Shown in pieces: positions 17,361-25,521 of a DNA stretch of 64,000 nucleotides. The position numbers and the translations under genes are program-made. The notes under the pieces were generated by a model. That model made no database searches and had not been told where the DNA came from. It saw only the letters and a program-made list of their open reading frames with translations. The stretch's first letter is position 1. Every line of letters begins with the position of its first letter. Source of the stretch: Allobosea sp. BK604. Lineage in GTDB: Bacteria; Pseudomonadota; Alphaproteobacteria; Rhizobiales; Beijerinckiaceae. The stretch is from the NCBI RefSeq assembly GCF_004341515.1, contig NZ_SLZF01000011.1:235902-299901 (forward strand), in the 5' to 3' direction.

Positions 17361-17410
17361 GGCTGGTCCGACGGCTTCTCCTGGCGCGGCCGCCTGACGG
17401 CGCCATCTGC

Positions 17411-17431
17411 CCGTCCGGTGCTCCCGGACGG
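17411..17431. other. Eight-bp perfect hairpin after exoR-like gene
   Basis: CCGTCCGG-TGCTC-CCGGACGG forms a perfect stem-loop about 50 bases after the exoR-like stop. It has no T run, so it is more likely an mRNA 3'-end or processing structure than an intrinsic terminator. Confidence 0.4.
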
Positions 17432-17579
17432 AGGCGCGCTCCGGTTCCCGACAGCCACACCGGCTGACTCGCACCAGCCAACTTAAGCCCGCGCAGTCTC
17501 GAACGCGCGCGGTTCCGGCGCTTCTGCATCCGCTCCAGCTGCTGCGGCGTAATCCTCGGACAGACCGGGGAGATCCGCC

Positions 17580-17945
17580 ATGATCAGCGTCAGGACATGT
17601 TTCGCAGGAGCCACCTTGCTGCTCGCGACCGTCGTCGTGGCGGCGCAGGAGAATTACGAGGCCTGGGCGCCGCTGACGAACCCGTTTCCGAGCACGGGCG
17701 GGGGCGGCATCATGATCCACGACTATGATCCGGTCGTCGCCGATAGCGTCTGCACGACGCATTTCCGGGCGATCGAACCGAACGGCACGACCTATCATAA
17801 CGTGATCAGCTTCGATGCCGTCGCGATTCAGGGCGGCACGCTCTGCTCTAACGGCGCATGGCGCTCGGCCGATGGCAGCGCGAGCGGCACGACGCCGTTT
17901 CGGGTCTTCATCAAGAACGGGGTGAAGCGCGGCTCCGCGCAATAG
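17580..17945 (+). CDS. Secreted hypothetical protein, 121 aa
   Basis: The protein has a clear signal peptide (residues 1-22, ending VVVAA). The mature part contains two Cys (SVCTTHFRAI and GGTLCSNGAW) that could form a disulphide. The rest looks like a small beta-rich periplasmic domain. GGGAGA precedes the ATG. A dispersed palindromic repeat follows the stop directly. I did not recognise the family; relatives are probably confined to Hyphomicrobiales. Confidence 0.65.
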   Translation: MISVRTCFAGATLLLATVVVAAQENYEAWAPLTNPFPSTGGGGIMIHDYDPVVADSVCTTHFRAIEPNGTTYHNVISFDAVAIQGGTLCSNGAWRSADGSASGTTPFRVFIKNGVKRGSAQ

Positions 17946-17951
17946 CTGGCT

Positions 17952-18004
17952 TCTTGTTTTCGCATCGACCTGAAAACCGCAATCCAGTTTTCGGGCCGAT
18001 GCGC
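17952..18004 (-). repeat. Dispersed palindromic repeat, family A, copy 1
   Basis: Read on the minus strand, the element starts GCGCATCGGCCCGAAAAC and closes with GTCGATGCGAAAACAAG, forming an imperfect hairpin. Two further copies lie at 26220 and 32329 on the plus strand. It fills the gap between the 3' ends of the secreted protein gene and xth, a typical REP-like position. Confidence 0.7.
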
Positions 18005-18015
18005 AGGGCTTGGGA

Positions 18016-18801
18016 TCAGTGCGGCCGCAGATCCACCATCACCGGTACGTGGTCGGAGGGCTTGTCCCAGCCGCGGACATGCTTGGCGATGCCGACGCCG
18101 CCGAGCCGGTCGGCTGCCTGCGGCGAGAGCAGCAGATGGTCGATGCGGATGCCGTTGTTTCGCTGCCAGGCGCCGGCCTGATAATCCCAGAAGGTGTAGA
18201 GGCCGGGGGTGTCGGTGGTGGCGCGCAGGGCTTCGGTCAGGCCGAGATTGATCAGGCCGCGGAAGGCCGAGCGAGTCGGAGGCAGGAAGAGCGCGTCGTC
18301 GATCCAGGCGGCCGGATCGCGCGCATCGCGCGGCTCGGGGATGACATTGTAGTCGCCGGCGAGCACGAGCGGCTCCTCATGGGCGAGCAGCGTCTTCGCA
18401 TGCGTCGTCAGCCGCTGCATCCAGGCGAGCTTATAGGGATATTTCTCGGTATTCGGCGGGTTGCCGTTCGGCAGGTAGATCGAGGCCAGGCGCACGACGC
18501 CCGTACCGAATGGCAGCACCCCTTCGAGATAGCGCGCCTGCTCGTCGCTCTCGTCGCCCGGCAGGCCGCGCCTGACATCCTCGAGCTTGGCGCGACTAAG
18601 GATCGCGACGCCGTTGAAAGTCTTCTGGCCGTGGGTCTCGACCTGCCAGCCGGCCTCCTCGATCTCGCGGCGCGGGAAATCGGCGTCGAGGCATTTCAGT
18701 TCCTGCAGGCAGAGCGCGTCGGGCTCCGCCTCCTTCAGGAAATCGAGCAGATGGCCGAGCCGCTGGCGGACGGAATTGACGTTCCAGGTGGCGATGCGCA
18801 A
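18016..18801 (-). CDS. xth: Exodeoxyribonuclease III
   Basis: A 261-aa AP endonuclease/3'-5' exonuclease of the EEP fold used in base-excision repair. Catalytic motifs are all present: MRIATWNVNSVRQR (Asn), LCLQELK (metal-binding Glu), SIYLPNGN, LAGDYNVIP (Asp/Asn), WDYQAGAWQRNNGIRIDH and the terminal SDHVPVMVDL (Asp-His). Length is typical. It is transcribed alone, convergent with the upstream secreted-protein gene. Confidence 0.95.
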   Translation of the reverse strand: MRIATWNVNSVRQRLGHLLDFLKEAEPDALCLQELKCLDADFPRREIEEAGWQVETHGQKTFNGVAILSRAKLEDVRRGLPGDESDEQARYLEGVLPFGTGVVRLASIYLPNGNPPNTEKYPYKLAWMQRLTTHAKTLLAHEEPLVLAGDYNVIPEPRDARDPAAWIDDALFLPPTRSAFRGLINLGLTEALRATTDTPGLYTFWDYQAGAWQRNNGIRIDHLLLSPQAADRLGGVGIAKHVRGWDKPSDHVPVMVDLRPH

Positions 18802-18911
18802 CGGCGTGCTCCAAATCAGACCGGCGCAACCTAAGCGGCAGCGGCGCGAGGGGACAAGCCCATTCGAAGCCGTGGCGACGTCCGGGCGAGTCAGGAGCTG
18901 GGGATCAGGCA

Positions 18912-18947
18912 GAAAAAAAGGCCTCCCCGCGTCGCCACGGGGAGGCC
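18912..18947 (-). terminator. Strong rho-independent terminator of the BA14K gene
   Basis: On the minus strand GGCCTCCCCG, an eight-base loop and CGGGGAGGCC form a perfect 10-bp stem, followed by a run of seven T. It stands 38 bases after the stop of the BA14K-family gene. It is the clearest intrinsic terminator in the window. Confidence 0.9.
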
Positions 18948-18985
18948 GGATCTCGCTTCAGGCGGCCAGCCAGCCGCGGTGCTGC

Positions 18986-19399
18986 TCAGGGGCAGGCGCG
19001 GACCACGCCGCCGGAGCCGATATAGGTGCCGGTCTCCGGGTCGTAGCTGCGGAAGCGGCGCGAGCAATAGGCGATCGCGTCGGCATCGGGCGCCGCATAG
19101 ACCGGCGCCGGGGGCGGATAGGCCGGGGCTGCAAGAGCGCCGGCCGCCAGGGCGCCGCCGAGGATGCCGGCCGCCACGCCGGCGCCAACCGCCGGGCCGC
19201 GCCACCCACCGCGATAACCGTAGCCATAGCGTGGGCCATAATAGCCGTAACGGCGGTACTGAACGTTCTGGACCAGATCCTTGCCGGCCTCGCTGAACGC
19301 GGCCGAACCGGCAGAAGCGCTCAGCGGGGCGGCGCTCGCCGGCGCGGCGAGCACGACAGTGCCGGCCAGAGCGACGGCGATGGTCAGGGTCTTGATCAT
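18986..19399 (-). CDS. BA14K-family secreted protein
   Basis: A 137-aa protein with a signal peptide (ending PASAAP). A Gly/Tyr-rich segment follows (YRRYGYYGPRYGYGYRGG), then a Gly/Ala-rich helix that may insert in the membrane (about 67-90). The C-terminal BA14K motif contains YCSRRFRSYDPETGTYIG and a final Cys. BA14K proteins were first described as Brucella antigens with lectin-like properties and are common, poorly understood surface or periplasmic proteins of Hyphomicrobiales. It is monocistronic with its own terminator. Confidence 0.8.
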   Translation of the reverse strand: MIKTLTIAVALAGTVVLAAPASAAPLSASAGSAAFSEAGKDLVQNVQYRRYGYYGPRYGYGYRGGWRGPAVGAGVAAGILGGALAAGALAAPAYPPPAPVYAAPDADAIAYCSRRFRSYDPETGTYIGSGGVVRACP

Positions 19400-19681
19400 G
19401 ACGAAAAACTCCTTTTCCTCACCAACGTGAGAGGAACGCCCACTGTTCCTCTGGCTTAGCGGAAAGTACCGCGCAACGCTGGTTCAAGGAAGTGCTAGCG
19501 GTGAATATGGGCGAATTTTCATCTGCCTGTAAGCCGGCGATACGCCTCTTGTCGCAAACTTGATCTTCAATCGGCGCGAAACATCATCGTCGCTTGCGCG
19601 CCGCGCCGGCTCATACCATGTACGTCGCACGATATTGCATCGCAAAACATCATGTTCATTTGAAAGGATCGGACGCAGCCC

Positions 19682-20251
19682 ATGTCGCATCCCGAAGCAA
19701 CCCAGCCGCACTCCGCCGGACCGCTGAGGCCGCTGCCGCTGATCATTTTCGGCTCGCGCTGGCTGCAATTGCCGCTCTATCTCGGCCTGATCGTGGCGCA
19801 ATGCGTCTACGTCTTCCTGTTCCTCAAGGAGCTCTGGCACCTCGTCGCGCATTCGTTCGATTTCAGCGAGCAGCAGATCATGCTGGTCGTGCTCGGGCTG
19901 ATCGACGTGGTGATGATCTCGAACCTGCTGATCATGGTCATTGTCGGCGGTTACGAGACCTTTGTCTCGCGGCTGCGCCTGGAAGGCCATCCCGACCAGC
20001 CGGAATGGCTCAGCCACGTCAATGCCAGCGTGCTCAAGATCAAGCTCGCCATGGCGATCATTGGCATCTCGTCGATCCATCTGCTCAGGACCTTCATCGA
20101 AGCCGGCAATATCGGCATTGCCGGGCGCACGGCCAACTACACGGAGACCGGCGTCCTGCTGCAGACGATGATCCATGTCGTGTTCATCCTGTCGGCGATC
20201 GGCATCGCCTGGGTCGACCGGATGACGTTGCCGGCCGGCAAGCACCACTGA
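19682..20251 (+). CDS. UPF0114 (YqhA) family membrane protein
   Basis: A 189-aa inner-membrane protein with four hydrophobic segments (about 22-45, 66-92, 115-135 and 155-175). Landmarks are FGSRWLQLPLYLGLI, LIDVVMISNLLIMVIVGGYE, KIKLAMAIIGISSIHLL and the C-terminal FILSAIGIAWVDRM, all typical of TIGR00645/YqhA. The biochemical role of the family is not established. The 280 bases upstream show only an AT-rich promoter-like patch near 19620-19670. Confidence 0.88.
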   Translation: MSHPEATQPHSAGPLRPLPLIIFGSRWLQLPLYLGLIVAQCVYVFLFLKELWHLVAHSFDFSEQQIMLVVLGLIDVVMISNLLIMVIVGGYETFVSRLRLEGHPDQPEWLSHVNASVLKIKLAMAIIGISSIHLLRTFIEAGNIGIAGRTANYTETGVLLQTMIHVVFILSAIGIAWVDRMTLPAGKHH

Positions 20252-20297
20252 GCCGACGAATCGCCGCGGGCGGGGCCGATCCCCCGCTCGGGCGGAG

Positions 20298-21269
20298 TCA
20301 GCGCGGCGCACAGGGATCGATCGCCTGGGCCAATCCGGCCTGCTCGCCATAGCCATGACTGGCGAGCCAGCTGGTGACGCGCGCCGAGATGTTCTGGGCG
20401 GAGTAGGGACGCTGGCGCTCGAAGCCGGCCGAGCGCGGGATGATGGCGACCAGGATCTGCCTGTTGCCGGTGTCGAGGCGCAGCGCTTCGGGATAGGTCT
20501 TCGGCTGTTCGTTTCGTTGCAGGAGCGCCATGTTGAGCGCGACCGAGCCCTCGCCGAGATTGTCGGCCGGGCCGCTATCGGCCAGGATCGCGGCCTGCGT
20601 CACACCCGTGGCGGGATTATGGGCGATGGCGAGGTCGCCGATCCGGGCGCCGAAGCGTCGCAGTGCATTGTCGCCGCCCGGCAGGACGAGCGCCGGAATG
20701 TGGCGATGGTCGATCTGGTCGTTGACGAGGCATTCGCCGGCGGCCGAGCCGCCGAGCCCGTTGCGAAGCGTGGTCAGCGAGCCGAAATAGCCCTTGTTCG
20801 GCCCTTCCTGAAAGATGCAGGGCACCTGCCGCCCATCGACGGTTCGGGCAGCCAGCACATTCTGCCAGCGAATCGTGAAGCCGGCGGGCTCGCGCCAGTT
20901 CGCGTCGCGGAAATTCGCGAAGACCGTGCGCGCATCGGCGCAGGCGAGCGTGCGGCCGTTGCTCATGCGTTTGACCGATACGCCGTTGCAGATGTTGTTG
21001 ATGGCGTTGACGGTACCGGTGAGATCGGTCGGCGAATAGGAGGTCGGCGCGCCGTCGGTATTCACGCGCAGCTTGGCGCGGAAGACGATGAGATCATCCG
21101 CCTCGCTGGCGCCGCCATCCCGATTGACCAGATGGATGCGCTCCTGCGTCGATCCGGCCGGTCCGAACGTGTCGATATCCTTGATGTCGCATTGCTGCGC
21201 CAAGGCGAGCCCTGGCAGGCAGAGCGCAATGATGGCGGCCAGCCCTGTCGTCCTCGGCATCGTGAGCAT
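20298..21269 (-). CDS. Secreted protein resembling glycoside hydrolase family 75 (chitosanase)
   Basis: A 323-aa secreted protein. The start MLTMPRTTGLAAIIAL gives a clean signal peptide ending LALAQ. Several Cys suggest an oxidised periplasmic or extracellular fold. Patches such as YSPTDLTGTVNAINNICNGV and DSGPADNLGEGSVALNMAL resemble GH75 chitosanases, whose catalytic Asp and Glu fall in a D-x-GP...GE-x-S-x-ALN-type motif. This is pattern recognition from memory and moderately uncertain; otherwise it is an unassigned secreted protein. The 3' end of the gene is close to the convergent YqhA-family gene. Confidence 0.5.
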   Translation of the reverse strand: MLTMPRTTGLAAIIALCLPGLALAQQCDIKDIDTFGPAGSTQERIHLVNRDGGASEADDLIVFRAKLRVNTDGAPTSYSPTDLTGTVNAINNICNGVSVKRMSNGRTLACADARTVFANFRDANWREPAGFTIRWQNVLAARTVDGRQVPCIFQEGPNKGYFGSLTTLRNGLGGSAAGECLVNDQIDHRHIPALVLPGGDNALRRFGARIGDLAIAHNPATGVTQAAILADSGPADNLGEGSVALNMALLQRNEQPKTYPEALRLDTGNRQILVAIIPRSAGFERQRPYSAQNISARVTSWLASHGYGEQAGLAQAIDPCAPR

Positions 21270-21344
21270 CGCGTCAACCCTCCCGGCGGCACGATCGCGG
21301 TGAGGCAAGGTCTCGTCTGTGACTGAAGTCACAGACTGCGCAGG

Positions 21345-22859
21345 TCATCCGCGTGCGCTGCGGGGCAGTCCGGCCGTCCTCGGCTGGGCCAGTCCTGGCG
21401 CGGTCTCCAGCCCGAGCGTCGGCAGCGCCAATGTGCGCTGGCCGCGGAAATCGACATGGCAGACGAGGAGGCCGCGCTCCTCGATGTAACCGATCAGCCG
21501 GCGGGCACGGCTTGGCGAGTGGCTGCCATAGACGGCGGCCAATTCAGCATCCGAAGGGCAGGGCACCTGCTCGATCGCGCTGCGGACGATGAACAGGAAC
21601 AGGCTGTGGAGATCCTCGGGCAGCGAGGCGGCGGCGGCGAGCGCCCCCTGCCAGCTTTCCGAGCTGGTCACGCCCTCGCTCGCGCCGGCGCGGGCAATGG
21701 CGAGGCGGCGGCGGAACTCGTCGAGGCTCAGATGCGCCGAGGCGACCCGGCGCATCCGGCAGCGGACGGTGAAATCCTGATAGAGCACCGCAACCTGGCG
21801 GGTTCGCGTCTCCGGGTCGGCCATCAGCTCGCGCAGGATCTCGGCCATGATCGCCTCGCGCTCCTCCGGCTCCATCGGGATTTCCGGCTCGGGCTCTGGC
21901 ATGGGCGTCGGGCGATAGCTCTCGATCTGGCGCAGCACGTCATTGGCCGGCGGGCGCGGGCGGGCTGCTGCCGGGCGCGGCGGCCAGGGCGTTGGCGCCG
22001 GCTCGTTGGCGCCGGCCTCGAAGATCAGCTTGCTGGCATCCTCGGGCGCCTGTTCGGGCAGCGGCATCAGGCCCGGGGCGCTGCCGCGATCAACCGAGGA
22101 GACCGTGCCGATACGCACCGGCAACGGCCGCTTCGACAGGGCGGGGCCGAGCGCCACGAACTGGCCGCGCTCGAGATCGCGGAACATCTCGGCCTGGCGC
22201 CGGTCCATGCCGAGCAGATCGGAGGCGCGCTGCATGTCGATATCGAGGAAGGTGCGGCCCATCAGGAAGTTCGAGGCCTCGGCCGCGACGTTCTTGGCGA
22301 GCTTGGCGAGGCGCTGGGTCGCGATGACCCCGGCAAGGCCGCGCTTTCTACCCCGGCACATCAGGTTGGTCATCGCGCCCAATGAGAGGCGGCGCGCCTC
22401 GTCCGAGGCCTCGCCACCCATCACCGGCGCGAAAAGCTGGGCCTCGTCGACCACGACCAGCATCGGAAACCACATGCTGCGGTCGACATCGAACAGGCCG
22501 CCGAGGAAGGCCGCTGTCGCGCGCAGCTGTTCGTCGGCATCGAGATTCTCGAGGTTCAGCACGATCGAGACGCGGTGCTGCCGGACCCGGGCGGCGATGC
22601 GCTGCAGCTCGGTATCGCCGCAGGCGGCATCGACGACGACATGGCCGAATTGATCGGCGAGCGAGACGAAATCGCCCTCGGGATCGATGATGGCCTGCTG
22701 CACCAACGGCGCGCTCTGCTCGAGCAGGCGTCGCAGCAGATGCGATTTGCCCGAGCCGGAATTACCCTGGACCAGGAGGCGCGTCGCCAGCAGCTCGGGG
22801 AGATCGAGCAAGGCGGGCGAGCCGTCTCGTGTCGACCCCATGTCGATGCCCGTCGTCAT
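21345..22859 (-). CDS. HerA-like (DUF87) P-loop ATPase
   Basis: A 504-aa soluble ATPase. Walker A is LLVQGNSGSGKSHLLRRLLE (about 35). Walker B is MLVVVDEAQLFAP, and an Arg-finger region follows in CRGRKRGLAGVIATQRLAKL. This is the layout of HerA/FtsK-superfamily DNA-pumping or segregation ATPases. A Pro-rich acidic linker (about 315-360) leads to a C-terminal helical region with a winged-helix look (SDAELAAVYGSHSPSRARRL). HerA proteins often pair with NurA-type nucleases in DNA processing or phage defence, but no nuclease partner is adjacent. The start is chosen at MTTGIDMG; an upstream ATG would add 24 residues. Confidence 0.75.
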   Translation of the reverse strand: MTTGIDMGSTRDGSPALLDLPELLATRLLVQGNSGSGKSHLLRRLLEQSAPLVQQAIIDPEGDFVSLADQFGHVVVDAACGDTELQRIAARVRQHRVSIVLNLENLDADEQLRATAAFLGGLFDVDRSMWFPMLVVVDEAQLFAPVMGGEASDEARRLSLGAMTNLMCRGRKRGLAGVIATQRLAKLAKNVAAEASNFLMGRTFLDIDMQRASDLLGMDRRQAEMFRDLERGQFVALGPALSKRPLPVRIGTVSSVDRGSAPGLMPLPEQAPEDASKLIFEAGANEPAPTPWPPRPAAARPRPPANDVLRQIESYRPTPMPEPEPEIPMEPEEREAIMAEILRELMADPETRTRQVAVLYQDFTVRCRMRRVASAHLSLDEFRRRLAIARAGASEGVTSSESWQGALAAAASLPEDLHSLFLFIVRSAIEQVPCPSDAELAAVYGSHSPSRARRLIGYIEERGLLVCHVDFRGQRTLALPTLGLETAPGLAQPRTAGLPRSARG

Positions 22860-22987
22860 GCCGTGGTCTTGGTCCTCAAACGCTGTCTCGACCGACGCTT
22901 CTAGCACGACGAATCGTGCTGCCGGTGCCACACGGACAGCCTTCCACAGCTATCGGGCCTACGGCAATTCAGCGCGGGCAGCCCAGG

Positions 22988-23266
22988 TCAGCGCGGGCAG
23001 CCCAGGTCGCGTTCCTGCCCGACGATGCCGGAGACCCGGCGCCGGTCATTGGCGGAGAGCGGCACGTCGTCGATATTGTCATATTGGCAGCCGGCATTGC
23101 CGAAGGCGGCAATGGCACGCTGGGTGCGGAAGCAATAGCCCTGCGCCTTGTAGATCTCGTTGCGCGCCAGCCAGAGGTCGTTACAGGTCTGCGCCCGGGT
23201 CTGGGCCGAGGCACCGCTCCCCGCCGCTGTCACAAATGCCAAAATGATCAAGCTCTTGCGCAGCAT
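22988..23266 (-). CDS. YARHG-domain-like small secreted protein
   Basis: A 92-aa protein with a signal peptide (MLRKSLIILAFVTAAGSGAS AQ). The domain contains CNDLWLARNEIYKAQGYCF and CQYDNIDDVPLSANDRRRV, which fit the YARHG/YARHG-like pattern of extracellular domains (conserved LW..RN.I....GYCF). The last coding bases and the stop are part of a 19-base tandem duplication. Function unknown; probably periplasmic. Confidence 0.7.
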   Translation of the reverse strand: MLRKSLIILAFVTAAGSGASAQTRAQTCNDLWLARNEIYKAQGYCFRTQRAIAAFGNAGCQYDNIDDVPLSANDRRRVSGIVGQERDLGCPR

Positions 23267-23329
23267 TCTTCGCCCCATCGGCAGCCCTGGAGGGCGACAG
23301 ATTGGGCGATCAGGAGCCCGGCGGCAAGG

Positions 23330-23842
23330 CTATTTCAGCTCGCTCTTGCGCACCATGGCGGCGCTCATGCTGACGCCGTAATGCTCGCTCATCTCGCCGG
23401 CGCTCATATGCCGGACCGCCTCGATATCCGGGATCAGGAAGGCGGCGGCATAGCGCCTCGCCTGATATTCCATCGCCCTAATGCGCGGAGAGAGCCGTTC
23501 GGCCCGATTGCCGGCGGGGGCGCGGTGGAGCGTGCCCTCATGGCCGAGCAGGGCGTGGCCAACCTCATGCGCCACCGTCATCAGGGCGCGGCCCTCGCCG
23601 CGATTGGCGGCGGCGAAGACGCTGTCCGGGATGAGCAGGCGCTTGGCCTTGGAGTCCCATTGCGCCTCGGCCTCGCCGAGCTGGCCGTCGGGCACGCGCT
23701 CATAGGCGAAATTCGGGTAGCGCGCCTTAAGCTTGGTCATCAGGGCGATGAAATCGACGCCCCTGTCGTCGCGAAAGCCGAGTTCGCGACGATGGGCCAG
23801 GGCGCGGGCATCGATCTGGGTGTCGGTCAGGAATGCGGGCAT
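23330..23842 (-). CDS. ImmA/IrrE-family metallopeptidase
   Basis: A 170-aa cytosolic zinc protease. The HEXXH motif is in TVAHEVGHALLGHEG (about residue 90). The C-terminal helix ARRYAAAFLIPDIEAVRHMS carries the family pattern that follows the third ligand, and EHYGVSMSAAMVRKSELK ends the protein. ImmA/IrrE proteases cleave XRE-type repressors to trigger stress or mobile-element genes. Here no XRE gene is adjacent, so its substrate lies elsewhere. Two 17-base direct repeats upstream may be its operator. Confidence 0.88.
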   Translation of the reverse strand: MPAFLTDTQIDARALAHRRELGFRDDRGVDFIALMTKLKARYPNFAYERVPDGQLGEAEAQWDSKAKRLLIPDSVFAAANRGEGRALMTVAHEVGHALLGHEGTLHRAPAGNRAERLSPRIRAMEYQARRYAAAFLIPDIEAVRHMSAGEMSEHYGVSMSAAMVRKSELK

Positions 23843-23907
23843 AATCGCAGCCTCCCGTGACGGAGCGCGAGCAGCCTAGCCTGAAGTCAAACGGCGCTCA
23901 ATCATGC

Positions 23908-23945
23908 GTAAGCGCCGAACTTGCATAGGTAAGCGCCGAACCTGC
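23908..23945. promoter_or_regulatory. Two 17-bp direct repeats, 21-bp spacing
   Basis: GTAAGCGCCGAACTTGC and GTAAGCGCCGAACCTGC differ at one base and are spaced 21 bases apart, two helical turns. They lie 66-103 bases upstream of the ImmA/IrrE start. The arrangement suggests binding of two repressor dimers on one face of the helix. Confidence 0.45.
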
Positions 23946-23955
23946 CTGATTCCGC

Positions 23956-24249
23956 TCAGGGCTTGTTGGCGGCGATTTCCAGGCAGGTCAGGAGCTGGAC
24001 GTAGCTCGGCGTGCCCACGAGCCGCGACGCCTCGAGGCATTCAGTGCGGTTTGCCGGGCGATAGCCCGCCCATTTCGTCTCCAGCGAGGCCAGTGCATTC
24101 CGCTCCTCTTCGCGGCAGCCGCTAGCGGTGCCGCCAGCGGCGGCGACGCCACGACACCCCGCCTCGATGTCGAAACGAGGGACGGTGTCGGCGATAGGGA
24201 CGAACAGTCCTGTCGACAAGGACAGCGAGAGAAGTCCAGTAGCGAGCAT
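23956..24249 (-). CDS. Small secreted hypothetical protein, 97 aa
   Basis: The N-terminus MLATGLLSLSLSTGLFVPIA is a short signal peptide. The mature part has four Cys (AGCRG, SGCREE, TECLEA, LTCLEI), likely two disulphides, and a helical pattern (EEERNALASLETKWAGYRPA). This looks like a small helical periplasmic family common in Rhizobiales but I cannot name it. It precedes the ImmA/IrrE gene on the same strand with a 113-base gap holding direct repeats. Confidence 0.55.
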   Translation of the reverse strand: MLATGLLSLSLSTGLFVPIADTVPRFDIEAGCRGVAAAGGTASGCREEERNALASLETKWAGYRPANRTECLEASRLVGTPSYVQLLTCLEIAANKP

Positions 24250-24315
24250 GACTCAAGCCTCCACCTATGCCCCCCACAGGGCGGAATGGACGAGAGGGGG
24301 CTTTGTCCGAACCGC

Positions 24316-25521
24316 TCAGCACAAGGTCAGACGATTGCGCCCGTTTCTCTTGCTCTCATAGAGCATGAGGTCAGCCCGTCTGTATAGCTGCTCCAAGGTC
24401 TCAGTACCGTCGAATGTGGCGGCGCCGACGCTGACCGTGAGGCAGTCGGAGGTCTGCGAGGCTTCGTGGAGAATCGATAGATCGGCGACGGCTCGCGCGA
24501 TGGCGTCGAGCATGCGCCCGGCCTGCGCCGTGTCGACCCCATAGAGCACGATGGCGAATTCCTCGCCGCCGATGCGTCCCACCATATCCATCGGTCGGCG
24601 CAGGCAGGAGGAGATCGCGCCAGCGACCTGGCCGAGCGCGCGATCGCCGGCCTGGTGGCCATAGCGGTCGTTGTACTGCTTGAAATGGTCGATATCGAGC
24701 ACGGCGAAGACGACGCCGACCCGGTCGCGCCTTGCCTGGAGCAGGGAGATCGCGGCGTGCTGCTCGAAGCTGCGGCGGTTGTCGATGCCGGTAAGCGCGT
24801 CCGACATGGCGTGGTTATGCAGGATGCGCCGCAGCAGGAACTGATCGCGCTGGGCATATTCGCGCAGGTAGGCGCCGACCGCGCTGACGAAGACGGCGAA
24901 GAACAGCAGCAGCGACAGCCTGATATGCTCGAGCATATGAACCTCGTCGAGCATGACGAGGCCGAGCACCGTGGTCAGGATCGCGATGACCAGCGCGATC
25001 CCGAGGCTCTGGTAGAAAGTCAGTCCGACCGGCAGGAAGACCGCTGCGATGATGACGAGTTGCGCCAGATCGGCCTGCGGCAGGTCGCGCAGCTTGTACA
25101 TGTTGGCGATGAAGGCGCTGGCCGAGCCGATCAGCATCAGCACCAGCATCGAGAGCCGGTGGTAGGCGCGCGGCAGCCGCCGCGCCAACAGCGCGTAGAG
25201 CAGCGACGCGATGGAGGCGAGCGTCGCGATGCGCAGCACCATCGCGAATTCGACGTCGCGATGCCCCGCGAAAAGCTCGCGCAGCGCGTTCAGTCGCGAC
25301 AGGTCGAGGATGATGAAAGCGAGCCAGATGCCGAGCGCGGTGACGATGCAGACCAGTGTGCTCATGCGCTGGTCGGCGCGCATATGCAGCAGGAACTCGC
25401 GTTCGAGCTTTCGCGTGAAACGCAGCTTGCGGAAATCGCGCGCGCGCTGCTCCGCATAGGCGTCGCGATGCGCCTGAAGCGGCGGCTCGGCCGCTATCGT
25501 GATGTGTTGCGGAGCGTGCAC
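24316..25521 (-). CDS. Membrane-bound diguanylate cyclase (GGDEF)
   Basis: A 401-aa protein that should make c-di-GMP. The N-terminal cytosolic segment (1-50) is charged. About six membrane helices follow (55-225) as a membrane sensor domain with no named family. The C-terminal GGDEF domain (about 240-401) has an active-site GGEEF in RIGGEEFAIVL and substrate residues FAVLDIDHFKQYNDRYGHQAGD. An RxxD (RPMD) stands exactly five residues before GGEEF, so the inhibitory I-site for product feedback is present. No EAL or HD-GYP domain is fused. Single gene. Confidence 0.9.
   Translation of the reverse strand: MHAPQHITIAAEPPLQAHRDAYAEQRARDFRKLRFTRKLEREFLLHMRADQRMSTLVCIVTALGIWLAFIILDLSRLNALRELFAGHRDVEFAMVLRIATLASIASLLYALLARRLPRAYHRLSMLVLMLIGSASAFIANMYKLRDLPQADLAQLVIIAAVFLPVGLTFYQSLGIALVIAILTTVLGLVMLDEVHMLEHIRLSLLLFFAVFVSAVGAYLREYAQRDQFLLRRILHNHAMSDALTGIDNRRSFEQHAAISLLQARRDRVGVVFAVLDIDHFKQYNDRYGHQAGDRALGQVAGAISSCLRRPMDMVGRIGGEEFAIVLYGVDTAQAGRMLDAIARAVADLSILHEASQTSDCLTVSVGAATFDGTETLEQLYRRADLMLYESKRNGRNRLTLC

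Noticed and set aside
16221..17942. A 573-codon open frame on the minus strand opposite the exoR-like gene and the 121-aa gene.
   Set aside because: The plus-strand genes have signal peptides and Sel1 repeats; the minus frame crosses both genes and their spacer, as expected of a shadow.
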